A program made the position numbers and the translations under genes. From the NCBI RefSeq assembly GCF_047607725.1, contig NZ_JBLKSS010000018.1:1-18758 (forward strand): a DNA stretch of 18,758 nucleotides, read 5' to 3'. Positions 1 through 8,267 of this stretch are shown here, in pieces. A model generated the notes under the pieces. The model worked only from the letters and a program-made list of their open reading frames with translations. It was not told the origin of the DNA and did not search any database. The stretch comes from JBLKSS01 sp047607725 (lineage in GTDB: Bacteria; Pseudomonadota; Gammaproteobacteria; Enterobacterales; Enterobacteriaceae). How positions within the stretch are numbered: position 1 is the first letter of the stretch; each line of letters begins with the position of its first letter.

Positions 1-135
1 GATCGGACAGAATCGGAATCGCTGATCGGGCGACCGGAATCAGTGATCGGATGAAATCAGAATCAGTGATCGGGCGTGACCGGAATCAGTGATCGGGTGA
101 AATCGGAATCAGTGATCGGACGTGACCGGAACCAG
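1..135. repeat. Tandem 23-bp repeat array, IS21-like element end
   Basis: About six head-to-tail units begin with TGATCGG and end in CGGAATCAG or a close variant, starting at about 1 (partial), 23, 44, 67, 90 and 113. Units are 23 bp except the first two (22 and 21 bp). The middles alternate between a TGAAATC type and a CGTGACC type. The same unit recurs at 3334-3425. Multiple short repeats at the ends are known for IS21-family elements, where they bind the transposase; similar ends are, from memory, common in Sodalis genomes. No transposase gene lies in this window, so the family call is inference. The array stops exactly where the coding sequence of a truncated ABC ATPase begins, so the element end probably replaced that gene's 5' half. 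Confidence 0.65.
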
Positions 136-482
136 CACCATCGCGCTCATTAACGATCCGCGGTTGCTTATTGCCGATGAACCGACATCAGCGCTGGATT
201 CCGCCATGCGCGACCAGGTTCTCAGCCTGATTGAAAAACTGGTGGCGGAACGCAACATGGGCCTGCTGCTGAATAAGCCACGACCTGCAGCAGGTCGCCC
301 AGCATTGCGAACGGGTCATGGTCATGTATCGCGGCGAACTGCTCGACCAATTACCGGCCGGCGAACTGGCGAACGCAACGCATCCCTATACGCGCACGCT
401 GTGGTCGTGCCGCCCCTCCAAGGCGACCCGCGGTCAACCTTTGCCGGTATTGGACCGCGCCGTGTTGAGAGAAACGAAATGA
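136..482 (+). pseudogene. ABC transporter ATPase, DppD/NikD-like, 3' remnant
   Basis: Only the C-terminal part of an ATP-binding subunit of a peptide/nickel-type ABC importer remains. The reading begins IALINDPRLLIADEPTSALD, which holds the Walker B motif and D-loop. Walker A and the LSGGQ signature are missing because the repeat array at 1-135 abuts the gene. After LVAERNMGLLL (near position 272) the frame shifts. The second frame continues with the switch region SHDLQQVAQHCERVMVMYRGEL and the family's C-terminal HPYTRTLW motif, ending at TGA 480-482. The stop overlaps the next gene's ATG (ATGA at 479-482), the usual coupling of paired DppD/DppF-type ATPases. It cannot make a functional protein. 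The exact substrate (peptide, nickel or another) cannot be told from ATPase fragments. Confidence 0.8.
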
Positions 483-1165
483 GTGAGCCCATAATTCGGT
501 TACAGCAGTTGAGCGTCGCGCATCAGCAGGGTTACAGCCGGCGCACCGTCGTGCAGGGCATTAACCTGACCGTGGCCGCAGGCGAATGTTTTGGGCTGGT
601 GGGGCCATCGGGATGCGGCAAATCCTCCCTGTTATGGGTACTGGCGGGGCTGAACCCCCACTGGCAGGGCCAAATGCGCCTACTGGGACGCGATCTTGCG
701 CCGGGCCGGCCCTTCACCGGCGTGCTGCGGCGCGAAGTGCAGATGGTATTCCTGGACCCGTATTCATATCCTTGCATCCGAAGCATAAATTGATGCGGAC
801 ATTGGCTGAACCATTGAAGCTGCTGAAAGAACACGACATCGGCGACAAAATTCTCGCCGGATTTCGCCAGGTCGGGCTGGACGCAACGCTGGTTGACCGT
901 TATCCCCATCAGCTATGGCGGTCAGCGCCAGCGCGTGGCGATCGTGCGCGCGCTGCTGCTGCGTCCGCGTCTGCTACTGCTTGATGAACCGACTTCCGCG
1001 CTGGATATGTCCGTACAGGCGGAGATCCTCAATTTGCTTAACGATCTGAAGCAGCGCGGCGATTTAACCCTGGTGCTGGTCAGTCACGATCGCGACGTGA
1101 TCGATCACATGTGCGACCGTGCGGCAACCATGGCGCAAGAGGTCATTGTCGACGGCGGCGATTAA
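479..1165 (+). pseudogene. ABC transporter ATPase, DppF/NikE-like, frameshifted
   Basis: This is the second ATPase of the same peptide/nickel-type importer. The start ATG at 479 overlaps the upstream stop. The first frame (MSEPIIRLQQLSV...) carries Walker A (GPSGCGKSS) and runs to the Q-loop region (VQMVFLDPYS). It shifts near 770 into a frame reading SLHPKHKLMRTLAEPLK, then shifts again near 913 just before the signature motif, which now reads YGGQRQRV instead of LSGGQRQRV. The third frame carries Walker B (LLLLDEPTSALD) and the H-loop (LVLVSHDRDVID), ending at TAA 1163-1165. At least two frameshifts make it a pseudogene. Both ATPases being broken, with no permease or binding-protein gene beside them here, suggests the whole transporter is lost. 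Confidence 0.85.
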
Positions 1166-2439
1166 CGCAGCGCGGGAAGCCGATGCAGCGTCTCACCCGC
1201 TGCCGGCCCCGCTTGCCCCACACGCCGCGTCCGTTACGGCAGCCACCGAACGTCCCCCCGTCTGTGTTATGTGATGCTCCCAAGCGCTCGCGCCCAAACA
1301 GACTACCGCCTCATTATCTCGCAGCGATGATTAATCTCGCCGGCAGGGTGTGACTTCCGTTGCCGCCTTTTTTCTCGCGGTACCATGAGGCCACATCAAA
1401 TTCTGCTCGGGCGGTTGCAGATGACTGACGACGCCCTAGCGACGAATAAAAAAGAGGGCGGATAACAAAAAAAGCGTTTCAACCCACCACAAAAATTATT
1501 TTTGTCGATAGTTAGGGCCCCTGCAGGCGTCATCGGCTTTATTTTACGTATAAGGAAAATGTTATGCGTGGATGAAAAAAAGCCCGGACTGTCCGGGCAA
1601 CATAAGAGCGAAGGAGGATGGTACAGTGATTTTACCGGAGAATATCACTTGCGCCATGAAGTGTAATGAGTGCTGTTTACCAATACCCCACGACGATTGA
1701 AATAACGCTTAAGATAAATATTCCCACCTCAGCCGCCAAGGGGGGTTAATCGTGTTTTTTTGATAACCTATTGTGGTAAATTTCAACGCTGAAAATCGCG
1801 GAATACCTCATTTCACAACCCGCCATGAACAGCATGTTAAAGCAGGAGACATTCTCGATTCAGCCAAAGGCACGTGGCCTTATCGGACGCTGCCAGCGCG
1901 CAATAAATTAGACCTTTGCCCGAGAATTAATCTCTTTGATTAAATTGGAAGTCATATGATGGATAGCATGATTTAATGTATTATTTAATCACCCTACGGA
2001 CAATTAACTAACAATTTAATGATAAAAAAACGCAGTGCTCGCCTTGCCCAAAATAATGCCAATAGGCTGGGCTATTTATATTAGCATTTTGATTACACGC
2101 CAGACATCGGTTGTTCACCTTAATCATGAGTGCGCCGAATAAAACCTGGCATCGAACCTTGATAAAATACCGCCGCGGCGTCACATTGTTAAGCGGGCTG
2201 ATTAACGGGACTCGCCAACGGCCGGTGAAGATTGGTCAAATCACGTGAAATTCGGCTTAACCCGGTTAAAGAGGCTGTTATTACCTTAGTCAAGCATGCG
2301 ACGGCCGCGGGATGAGGGTGCTCACTTTGGCAAAAGCGGTCAATGTGCCGGGGTGGGCATGACCGCGGCTTGGCTATCCCCTTCACGGCCGGCCGCTGCC
2401 TCGGCAATCATCCCAACCGGTGGGGCCCCCCGCGGTCAG
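1166..2439. other. Long gene-free stretch, probable decayed DNA
   Basis: No convincing coding region was found on either strand over about 1.27 kb. The first 200 bases and the last 250 keep GC-rich, codon-like composition and may be unrecognisable gene debris. The middle (about 1440-2110) is AT-rich and intergenic in character. The only structured element I can support is the hairpin at 1575-1598. Such a long non-coding gap next to two pseudogenes fits ongoing gene loss. Confidence 0.5.
1575..1598 (-). terminator. Intrinsic terminator reading leftwards
   Basis: On the minus strand the sequence is GCCCGGACAGTCCGGGC followed directly by seven T. This is a 7-bp GC-rich perfect stem with a 3-base loop and a U-tract, a textbook Rho-independent terminator. 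No gene is visible just upstream of it on the minus strand (1600-1900). It is therefore either the leftover end of a lost gene or the end of a small RNA. Confidence 0.7.
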
Positions 2440-2835
2440 TTACCGGCCGTACTGCGCGTCGGAGACCGGCTCCAACCAGGTTACCGGGCTGCCGTTTAAC
2501 GCTTCGGCTATCGCGAGATACGTCATGGCGGTGTCAGGCGTTGCACCGTGCCAATGTTTCACCTCCGGCGGGATCCACACCCTGTCGCCCTGGCTTATGA
2601 CGTGGATCGCCTCCCCGGCGCACTGTATCCAGCCCTGCCCCTGCGTCACAATCAGCGTCTGGCTCAGTGGATGGGTATGCCATGCCGTCCTGGCGCCGGG
2701 CTCAAAGGTGACCGTTGCGCCCCCAACGCGGGCCGGCGCCGCGGCCTGAAAAGGGGAGTCGACTAGGACCCGGCCGGTGAAATAGGTGTCAGACCCGACG
2801 GCGGAGGGGGTTGAGGCATCATGGATGATGTGCAT
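2440..2835 (-). CDS. Cupin-fold protein, hydroxynitrile-lyase-like
   Basis: This is a 131-residue single-domain cupin. The chosen ATG (2833-2835) has AGGAGAA about 8 bases upstream; a longer in-frame reading to 2892 lacks that support. The first cupin motif has H53, H55 and Q59 (TAWHTHPLSQTLIV) and the second has H94 and H96 (VKHWHGATP). From memory, the Granulicella tundricola cupin hydroxynitrile lyase has nearly the same sequence over both motifs, with Mn ligands H53, H55, Q59 and H94. Residue 110, Gln in that enzyme, is Ala here. Related proteins are annotated only as cupin or quercetin-dioxygenase-like, so the natural substrate is unknown. The gene is intact despite decayed surroundings. 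It is read leftwards, alone, into the gene-free stretch. Confidence 0.8.
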   Translation of the reverse strand: MHIIHDASTPSAVGSDTYFTGRVLVDSPFQAAAPARVGGATVTFEPGARTAWHTHPLSQTLIVTQGQGWIQCAGEAIHVISQGDRVWIPPEVKHWHGATPDTAMTYLAIAEALNGSPVTWLEPVSDAQYGR

Positions 2836-2921
2836 TGCGGGTTCTCCTGCAAGATTCGCGATGTCACTAAGCGTATCAGCCCCCCGGCGCACCGATTAGC
2901 GGCAAAAAGACGATTGGCGTT

Positions 2922-2936
2922 ATGAATCTTATTCAT
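2922..2936. promoter_or_regulatory. Palindrome upstream of the cupin gene
   Basis: ATGAAT-CTT-ATTCAT is a perfect 6-3-6 inverted repeat about 85 bases upstream of the cupin start. It has the size and symmetry of a dimeric repressor or activator site. No regulator gene is next to it now, because the miniature element at 2987 begins 50 bases further on. The operator role is inference. Confidence 0.3.
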
Positions 2937-2986
2937 CAATCAACGCGCTATAATGATCAAAATGACACTATGTACAAAGCATGATT

Positions 2987-3323
2987 GTAAGCGCCCCGTG
3001 GAGGACGTCTTGAATTATTGGTGGGTTTGTTGTATTAGACAGTAAACCTACGTTACACGCTTCTGCTCATTGCATTTTCACATTATATTGATTTTATAAC
3101 TTTTATTTCCATACCGGTTTGAGTGATATGAAATTAGTGGTTCTGAAGTTTGTGATAGTGTCCATTAAAATTTAAGTGGACACTATCATCGCCGGATTAT
3201 CCATGATCTGACAGCCGTCCCTTATAGGATGCGGGTTCACTAGGCATCGTAGTGGAACATATTCTTACCGGGCTATACAACAAACCCATCAATAATTCAA
3301 GACGTCCTCCACGGGGCGCTTAC
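2987..3323. mobile_element. IS66-like miniature element (MITE), copy 1
   Basis: A 337-bp element is bounded by 49-bp terminal inverted repeats (2987-3035 and 3275-3323) that differ at a single base. The ends begin GTAAGCGCCCCG; as I recall, IS66-family elements start GTAAGCG and make 8-bp target duplications. It has no open reading frame of note, so it would need a transposase supplied in trans. Near its middle (3153-3188) is a dyad with 12-bp perfect arms, TGATAGTGTCCA. A second copy lies at 14721-15045 in the same orientation. Unlike that copy, this one has no target duplication: the flanking 8-mers are GCATGATT and AGCGAACA. This suggests recombination or a deletion at one edge after insertion. 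Confidence 0.75.
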
Positions 3324-3333
3324 AGCGAACACG

Positions 3334-3425
3334 TGATCGAATATCACTGGAATGGGTGATCGGAAAATATCGGAATAACTGATCGAATGTCGCCGGAACA
3401 GATGATCGGATACGTCGGAATCTGC
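3334..3425. repeat. Second 23-bp repeat array, IS21-like element end
   Basis: Four exact-length 23-bp units start at 3334, 3357, 3380 and 3403. Each begins TGATCGA or TGATCGG and contains (C/T)GGAA(T/C) towards its end. They follow the same consensus, spacing and orientation as the array at 1-135, but have diverged more. The array starts 11 bases after miniature element copy 1. It probably marks another element end whose transposase genes have been lost. Confidence 0.6.
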
Positions 3426-3623
3426 ACTTTGTCCGATTGACGCCAAAGCGGATGCGAAAACAGAGGGTGTGGCCGCGTGAAATGTTGGGGTGGTGTCGGC
3501 GATGTGACGGCCGAGACCGCCTAAACGGTCTTGCCATAAAATACCCACGGCCAAAAGCGTCGCCGGTCCGTCTTGGCGCGCCCATCCGGCGCGACCGAGT
3601 AACGGAGTTGACGCTTTAGGGAG
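3426..3623. other. Element-derived or intergenic remnant downstream of efeB
   Basis: Between the repeat array and the efeB stop there is no gene I can recognise. Open frames exist on both strands, but none has a plausible start signal or known motifs. By position it could be the inner part of the decayed element carrying the repeat array. I see no clear terminator for efeB here. Confidence 0.4.
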
Positions 3624-4931
3624 TTACGCCTCCAGTAGTCCTTGGGCCAGATAATGATCCTTGTCGGGGACGCCGGGCAACACAAAAAAATAGCCGCCGC
3701 CGACGGGCTGGATATACTCTTCCAGCGCCTCACCGTTCAGGCGACGCTGAACGGTGAGAAATCCCTGTTCGAGATCGTGCTGATAGCTCACAAATAATAG
3801 CCCCATGTCCAGCTGGCCGGCGTTGGAAATCCCCAACGAGTAGCTGTAACCGCGACGCAGCATGGTACTGGCCACATCTTCCGGTCGACGGGGGTTGGCC
3901 AGGCGGATATGGGCGTCCAGCGGAATAATGGCCCCTTGAGGGTCTTGCTGGAAATTGGGCACATCATGCTCTTTTTTCATACCCAGCGGCGCTCCGGTGC
4001 GCTTATCGCGGCCGAAAATTTGCTGCTGCTCGTGCAGCGGGGTGCGATCCCAAAATTCCACGCGAAAACGGATAATACGCACCGCCTGGTAACTGCCGCC
4101 ATAGGTCCAGGCCGGTTCGCCCGGCGGCTTGCCGACCCAAATCACTTTATCCATCAGAGGCCCATCGGCCGTAGAAGGATTGGCGGTGCCATCCTTGAAC
4201 CCCAGCAAGTTGATGGGCGTCTCACGCCCTTTACTGCGCGCGGCGTGCGAGGAGATAAACCCTTCTCGCTTCCAACGTACACTGAGCAGATCCGGCGTAT
4301 GTTTGATAACATCCCGCAGCGCGTGGATCACCGTATCGCTGTTGTTGGCGCAGATCTGCAGCAAAAGATCGCCGTGGCACAGCGCGCCGTCAAGCGCATC
4401 ATTGGGAAAACGGCGCATCACCTGCAAACGCCGCGGTTTAAGTGCCGTCAGGCCAAAGCGCTGATCGAACAGCGAATCCCCCACCGAGACCGTGATCGTC
4501 AGATTATCAGGATAAATCGACGCGCCGAGTATGCCGGAATCCATGGGCGGTAACCGTTCATTCACCGCCGGCGCCTCCCCGCCGGTGGTGAGAAACGCGA
4601 TACGCGCGGTCAGCAGCCGGAACAAGTGCTCGAGATCCTGGCGGTTGTCCGCCAGCACATCAAACGCGACCAGCATCATCGCCGCCTGTTGGGGCGTCAC
4701 GATACCCGCCTGATGCAGGCCGAAGCACGGGTGCCGTTCCCAACGCTCATCCGGCGACAGCGTTCCCGGCGACGCGCCCTCTGCGGCCTGCGGCACATTG
4801 ACCGCCTGCTCACCGGCACCCGCCTTCAGCGCCAGCGCGCCGCCGGCGGCGCCCAGACCGAGTAATAAACGCCGCCGGGTGGCGGACGGTGTCCCGTCTC
4901 GGCGGGCTGACTTCTTGTGACTGCGACGCAT
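3624..4931 (-). CDS. efeB: Deferrochelatase/peroxidase EfeB (DyP-type haem protein)
   Basis: This periplasmic dye-decolourising-type haem peroxidase is the third gene of the EfeUOB ferrous-iron system. The 435-residue protein (ATG 4929-4931) carries a twin-arginine signal, T18-R19-R20-R21-L22-L23 followed by an Ala/Gly-rich hydrophobic stretch, so it should be exported folded by Tat. The DyP hallmark GFKDG has its catalytic Asp at about residue 247. The proximal haem His is probably in LDAHIRLANPR (about 341), and an Arg-rich stretch (IRFRVEFWDR) precedes it. It matches E. coli EfeB over its whole length. An upstream in-frame TTG at 4950-4952, overlapping the efeO stop, is possible, but E. 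coli's protein length favours the ATG. No frameshift is seen. It is the last gene of the operon, with element remnants right downstream. Confidence 0.95.
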   Translation of the reverse strand: MRRSHKKSARRDGTPSATRRRLLLGLGAAGGALALKAGAGEQAVNVPQAAEGASPGTLSPDERWERHPCFGLHQAGIVTPQQAAMMLVAFDVLADNRQDLEHLFRLLTARIAFLTTGGEAPAVNERLPPMDSGILGASIYPDNLTITVSVGDSLFDQRFGLTALKPRRLQVMRRFPNDALDGALCHGDLLLQICANNSDTVIHALRDVIKHTPDLLSVRWKREGFISSHAARSKGRETPINLLGFKDGTANPSTADGPLMDKVIWVGKPPGEPAWTYGGSYQAVRIIRFRVEFWDRTPLHEQQQIFGRDKRTGAPLGMKKEHDVPNFQQDPQGAIIPLDAHIRLANPRRPEDVASTMLRRGYSYSLGISNAGQLDMGLLFVSYQHDLEQGFLTVQRRLNGEALEEYIQPVGGGYFFVLPGVPDKDHYLAQGLLEA

Positions 4932-4944
4932 AGCCCTAATTGTC

Positions 4945-6084
4945 CTAGTCAAGCCCCAGCACGCCGCGCAACTGCGCGAGGTCTTCCGCCAGCGTGGTGA
5001 TCGGCCCCTTCAACGCATTGCGATCGGCATCGGTCAGTTTTTCATAGGATTCAAACCCTTGCGCTGTACGGTATTTTGCCAGCACCGTGTCGACTTTGCT
5101 GAAATTGCCGTCAATTTTGCTCAGTAACGGCGCGTTGGCTTTGGTCAACAGCGGGCGCAGCAGATTGACAATCTTTTGCGCGCCGTCGATATTGGCCTGG
5201 AAGTCCCAAAGGTCGGTGCGGCTGTAGCGATCTTCTTCGCCGCTGATTTTGCTCGAAGCCACTTCCTCAATCAAACCGGCGGCCCCGCCGACGACTTTAC
5301 TGGGCGGGAAGGTCAGTGCGCCGATGCGTTTTTGCAACTCCAGCACATCGCGGTACAGCTTATCGGTGAAGGGCGTCATCGCATCGGTGGTTTTATCGGC
5401 GAACAGCGTTTTTTCCAGCCGGTGGAAGCCGGTAAATTTCGGGTCGGCGGCCTTTTGCTCGTAATCATCCTCCCGCGCGTCGATACTCTCGTCCAGATCG
5501 GAGAACAGCTCGGCGATGGGTTCGATACGCTCATAATGTTGGCGGGTTGGCGCATACAAACGCTGGGCGGTCGCCAAATCACCGCGGTTAATCGCCTCGG
5601 TGAATGCCTTGGTGCCCTTGACCAGTTCCGCGACCTCGCCGATGACATAGACCTTATAGTCGGCGATGGGACCTACCAGCGCCATGGCATCCGGCTGCGT
5701 GGCGCTCTGGCTGCCGTCGGCGGTGACCGTCAGCTTACCGCGGGGATTACTTAACAGCCCGCAGGTCATGTCATACTCCCCCGGCTCCAGGTTGGCGGTC
5801 ATTTTTTGGGTAAAGCCCGGCGCGATATTTTCGCGCTCCTCCACCACCATCACCCCTTTCAATATTTCCCATTCCAGCCCTTTTTGGCTGGTATTATGGA
5901 CCACGAAACGGGTTTTCCCCGCGTTGACGGTCAAGGCCATCGGCTCACATTGTTTATCGTTGACGGTGATCTTGACTTCCGGGATATCCGCCGCTCGCGC
6001 GGGCAGGCTAGCTGTCGTGAATACCGGCAGAGCGAACAGCATCGCAGGCGCCAGGCGACGGCCAAAACGTTGTTGGGTAGACAT
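4945..6084 (-). CDS. efeO: Periplasmic iron-uptake protein EfeO (cupredoxin + M75)
   Basis: This periplasmic component of EfeUOB is thought to bind iron and pass it to EfeU. The protein has 379 residues, close to E. coli's 375. A Sec signal peptide (basic start RFGRR, hydrophobic core, cleavage after A-R-A about residue 31) is followed by a cupredoxin-like domain (about 35-120). That domain has C46 (QCEP) and C108 (MTCG) as likely ligands. The C-terminal M75 domain carries the H221-R-L-E224 motif (HxxE) typical of EfeO/imelysin proteins. It follows efeU by 39 bases, and efeB starts about 13 bases after its stop, so the three genes form one transcript. It is intact. Confidence 0.95.
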   Translation of the reverse strand: MSTQQRFGRRLAPAMLFALPVFTTASLPARAADIPEVKITVNDKQCEPMALTVNAGKTRFVVHNTSQKGLEWEILKGVMVVEERENIAPGFTQKMTANLEPGEYDMTCGLLSNPRGKLTVTADGSQSATQPDAMALVGPIADYKVYVIGEVAELVKGTKAFTEAINRGDLATAQRLYAPTRQHYERIEPIAELFSDLDESIDAREDDYEQKAADPKFTGFHRLEKTLFADKTTDAMTPFTDKLYRDVLELQKRIGALTFPPSKVVGGAAGLIEEVASSKISGEEDRYSRTDLWDFQANIDGAQKIVNLLRPLLTKANAPLLSKIDGNFSKVDTVLAKYRTAQGFESYEKLTDADRNALKGPITTLAEDLAQLRGVLGLD

Positions 6085-6123
6085 ATAACATTATCCTGAT
6101 GTTTTGAGACTGATGAAAATTTC

Positions 6124-6954
6124 TTATTTGGCGAGCGTCGCCGCCCGAGAGTGCCGGGACGGCAAGAAAAACAAAATCAGCGCTGGTACCAGATAAAACA
6201 AATATACCGCAACCTCGCTGACCGTCGGCGTTTCCTGGTAGCCTAACAGGCCCTCCAAGAGCGTGCCGAAGAGCGTATGCGTCGAGAGCACCTGACTCCA
6301 ATCAAAGGCGATGGATTGATAACCGTTCCACAGCCCGGCTTCATGGAACGCGCGGATCACGCCGGCGGCAAGCCCGGCGGCGACAAACAAAATAAACACG
6401 CTGGTCCATTTAAAAAAGGCCGCCAGCGGCAGCCGGATACCGGTCCAGTACATCACCATGCCCAGCGCGGTGGCGCAGGCCAAGCCCAGCACCGCGCCGA
6501 TCGGCGCGGCGATGCCCACATCCTGGCTGAAAGCCGCCAGCAAGAAGAACACCGACTCCAAACCCTCACGCGCCACGGCAAAAAATACCATGCCGGTCAG
6601 CGCCCATCCCTGACGCTGGGATTGTGCCAATGCCTGGTCCACCGCCACTTCCAGCTGATTTTTTACCGAACGGGACATTTTGCGCATCCACAATACCATC
6701 CAGGTCAATACGGCGACGACGATAACCGCCACGATGCCCTCGAACAACTCCTGTTCCTTTTGCGGAAATTCACCGGTGGTGGCGTTAATCGCCAGCCCCA
6801 GCGCCAGGCACAACAGCGCCGCGGTGATAGCGCCGAGCCACACCCTTGCCAACCATTGACCGCGTCCGGTTTTTTTCAAGTAACCCGCGATGAGGCTAAC
6901 AATCAGCGCCGCTTCAAGCCCTTCCCTGAACATGATAAGAAACGGTACAAACAT
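6124..6954 (-). CDS. efeU: Ferrous iron permease EfeU
   Basis: This inner-membrane iron channel belongs to the Ftr1/OFeT family. It has 276 residues, the family's usual bacterial length, with about seven hydrophobic segments. Both family signature motifs REGLE are present: residues 10-14 in the first helix and 129-133 in a later one; their Glu residues are the known iron-permeation ligands. The ATG (6952-6954) has GAGGAT 7 bases upstream. It is the first gene of efeUOB and lies about 56 bases downstream of a strong Fur box. The reading frame is open throughout, unlike the E. coli K-12 copy, which is known to carry a frameshift. Confidence 0.95.
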   Translation of the reverse strand: MFVPFLIMFREGLEAALIVSLIAGYLKKTGRGQWLARVWLGAITAALLCLALGLAINATTGEFPQKEQELFEGIVAVIVVAVLTWMVLWMRKMSRSVKNQLEVAVDQALAQSQRQGWALTGMVFFAVAREGLESVFFLLAAFSQDVGIAAPIGAVLGLACATALGMVMYWTGIRLPLAAFFKWTSVFILFVAAGLAAGVIRAFHEAGLWNGYQSIAFDWSQVLSTHTLFGTLLEGLLGYQETPTVSEVAVYLFYLVPALILFFLPSRHSRAATLAK

Positions 6955-7010
6955 GATTTATCCTCATCCGCCTCCAGGGCAGACCATTGTAAATAAACGT
7001 TAATAATAAC

Positions 7011-7029
7011 GATATTGATTATCATTACC
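7011..7029 (-). promoter_or_regulatory. Fur box controlling efeUOB
   Basis: On the minus strand GGTAATGATAATCAATATC matches the 19-bp Fur consensus GATAATGATAATCATTATC at 17 of 19 positions. It lies 57-75 bases upstream of the efeU ATG, where it would overlap or adjoin the promoter. Iron-loaded Fur should therefore repress the operon, as known in E. coli. A TATTAT sequence just downstream could serve as the -10 box, but I see no good matching -35. Confidence 0.85.
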
Positions 7030-7157
7030 TAGCAAGAAAAACAAGGTGCTCGCCGGTAAAATTGCAACTTTGCTGACGAGCTCAACCCCTACGGAAAGTA
7101 AGGAAAAAGAGCGGAAATGGCGGCGAAGGCGGCCGCTACGCGAGCCGGAGGCGTCTA

Positions 7158-8242
7158 TCAGTCCAGCGAGGGTCGCACTTTGCTCTTGCGCGGACGGCTG
7201 GCGTACAGATAGCAAAACAGCGTGACGCTGCTGCAAACCGCCATGGAAAGCACCATCGGCCAGGCGCTATCGAACGTCGCCAGCGACAGCAAAGCGCCGA
7301 TGACAGCCCCGACGCCGAAGCGCAGCGTGCCCGCCAGCGACGACGCCGTGCCGGCCATATGCGGAAAATCTTCCAAAATCACCGCCATCCCGTTCGAGGT
7401 CACCATAGCCACACAGCCTACAAATAGCGCCACGCCAACCACCAGCGGAATGAAACCGAGATGCAGCGCCAGCACCCCTATCATCCAAAGACCGGTGCCA
7501 AACTGGATCGCCAGCCCCAGCCGGAACATGCTTTGCGCCCCGAAACGCGCGACAAAGCGGCTATTGGTAAGTGTCAGGATGAACAAGAACACGACGTTGA
7601 GCACAAAGTAATAGCCGAAGTTCTGCGGCGACACGCCGTTGAGGTCAATATAGACAAACGGCACGGCGCTGAGAAAGGAAAACATGCCGGCGAACGAGAA
7701 ACCGCTGGCCAGCATGTAACTGAAAACCCGCTTGTGGCGAAACAGCGAGCCGAAATTACCGATGGTGGTGCTGAGGCGAAACTTTTGCCGCCGTTCGCGC
7801 GGCAGCGTTTCGCGAATAAAAACCAGCACCAATATCGNCGCCACCAGCGCCACCAGCGCCGCCAGGCCGATAGTCCAGAAAATCGTGTGCAGCTTAATAG
7901 CACCAGCAGGCGCATATAAATCAGCATCTCGACCGATTGCGACAGCGCGCACGCGGCCGCAGCCAGCGCAAAGCAGAATGTGCCGAACATAATGACCGGT
8001 TTGCGGCCGAGACAGTCAGCCATCGAACCATAGAACAGCTGGCCGATAGCGAAACCGAGCACATAGGCGCTCAACGTCATCTGCACGCTGCCGGCGCTGA
8101 CGCCATACTCTGCCGCGATAATCGGCAACGCGGGCAGATACATATCGATAGCGAGCGGCATTAACATGGACAACAGTCCCAGTATCACCACAATACCGAT
8201 ATGTTTTTTACGTTCGGGATGCACTCTCCATACTCCTTTCAT
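7158..8242 (-). pseudogene. bcr: Bcr drug/sulfonamide exporter, internally deleted and frameshifted
   Basis: This is a remnant of the 12-helix MFS exporter Bcr (bicyclomycin resistance). The N-terminal part reads like E. coli Bcr through LSQSVEMLIYMRL (near 7910). The sequence then jumps, out of frame, to HTIFWTIGLAALVALVA, and from there the C-terminal half continues cleanly to TGA at 7158-7160. Compared with E. coli Bcr, about 60 codons are missing, covering roughly helices 4 and 5. An N at 7838 sits in the second part. The likely start is GTG 8222-8224, with AAAGGAG 8 bases upstream; ATG 8240-8242 is also in frame. The gene follows rsuA by about 25-45 bases, the same pairing as in E. coli. 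It is non-functional because both frame and core helices are lost. Confidence 0.88.
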
Positions 8243-8267
8243 CAGCCTGATTCAGTGTTTTAATGAT

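Noticed and set aside
1..135. CRISPR array
   Set aside because: The 23-bp units are contiguous, with no unique spacers, and the same unit borders other mobile-element remnants.
2189..2407. Short minus-strand frame downstream of the cupin gene
   Set aside because: No start signal, no recognisable motifs, and it overlaps other equally long frames on the plus strand.
4029..4553. Long plus-strand open frames opposite efeB
   Set aside because: They are antisense shadows of the well-matched efeB gene, with no start signal or domain of their own.
5176..5754. 192-codon plus-strand open frame opposite efeO
   Set aside because: efeO is clearly the coding strand; the opposite frame is a product of GC-rich codon usage.
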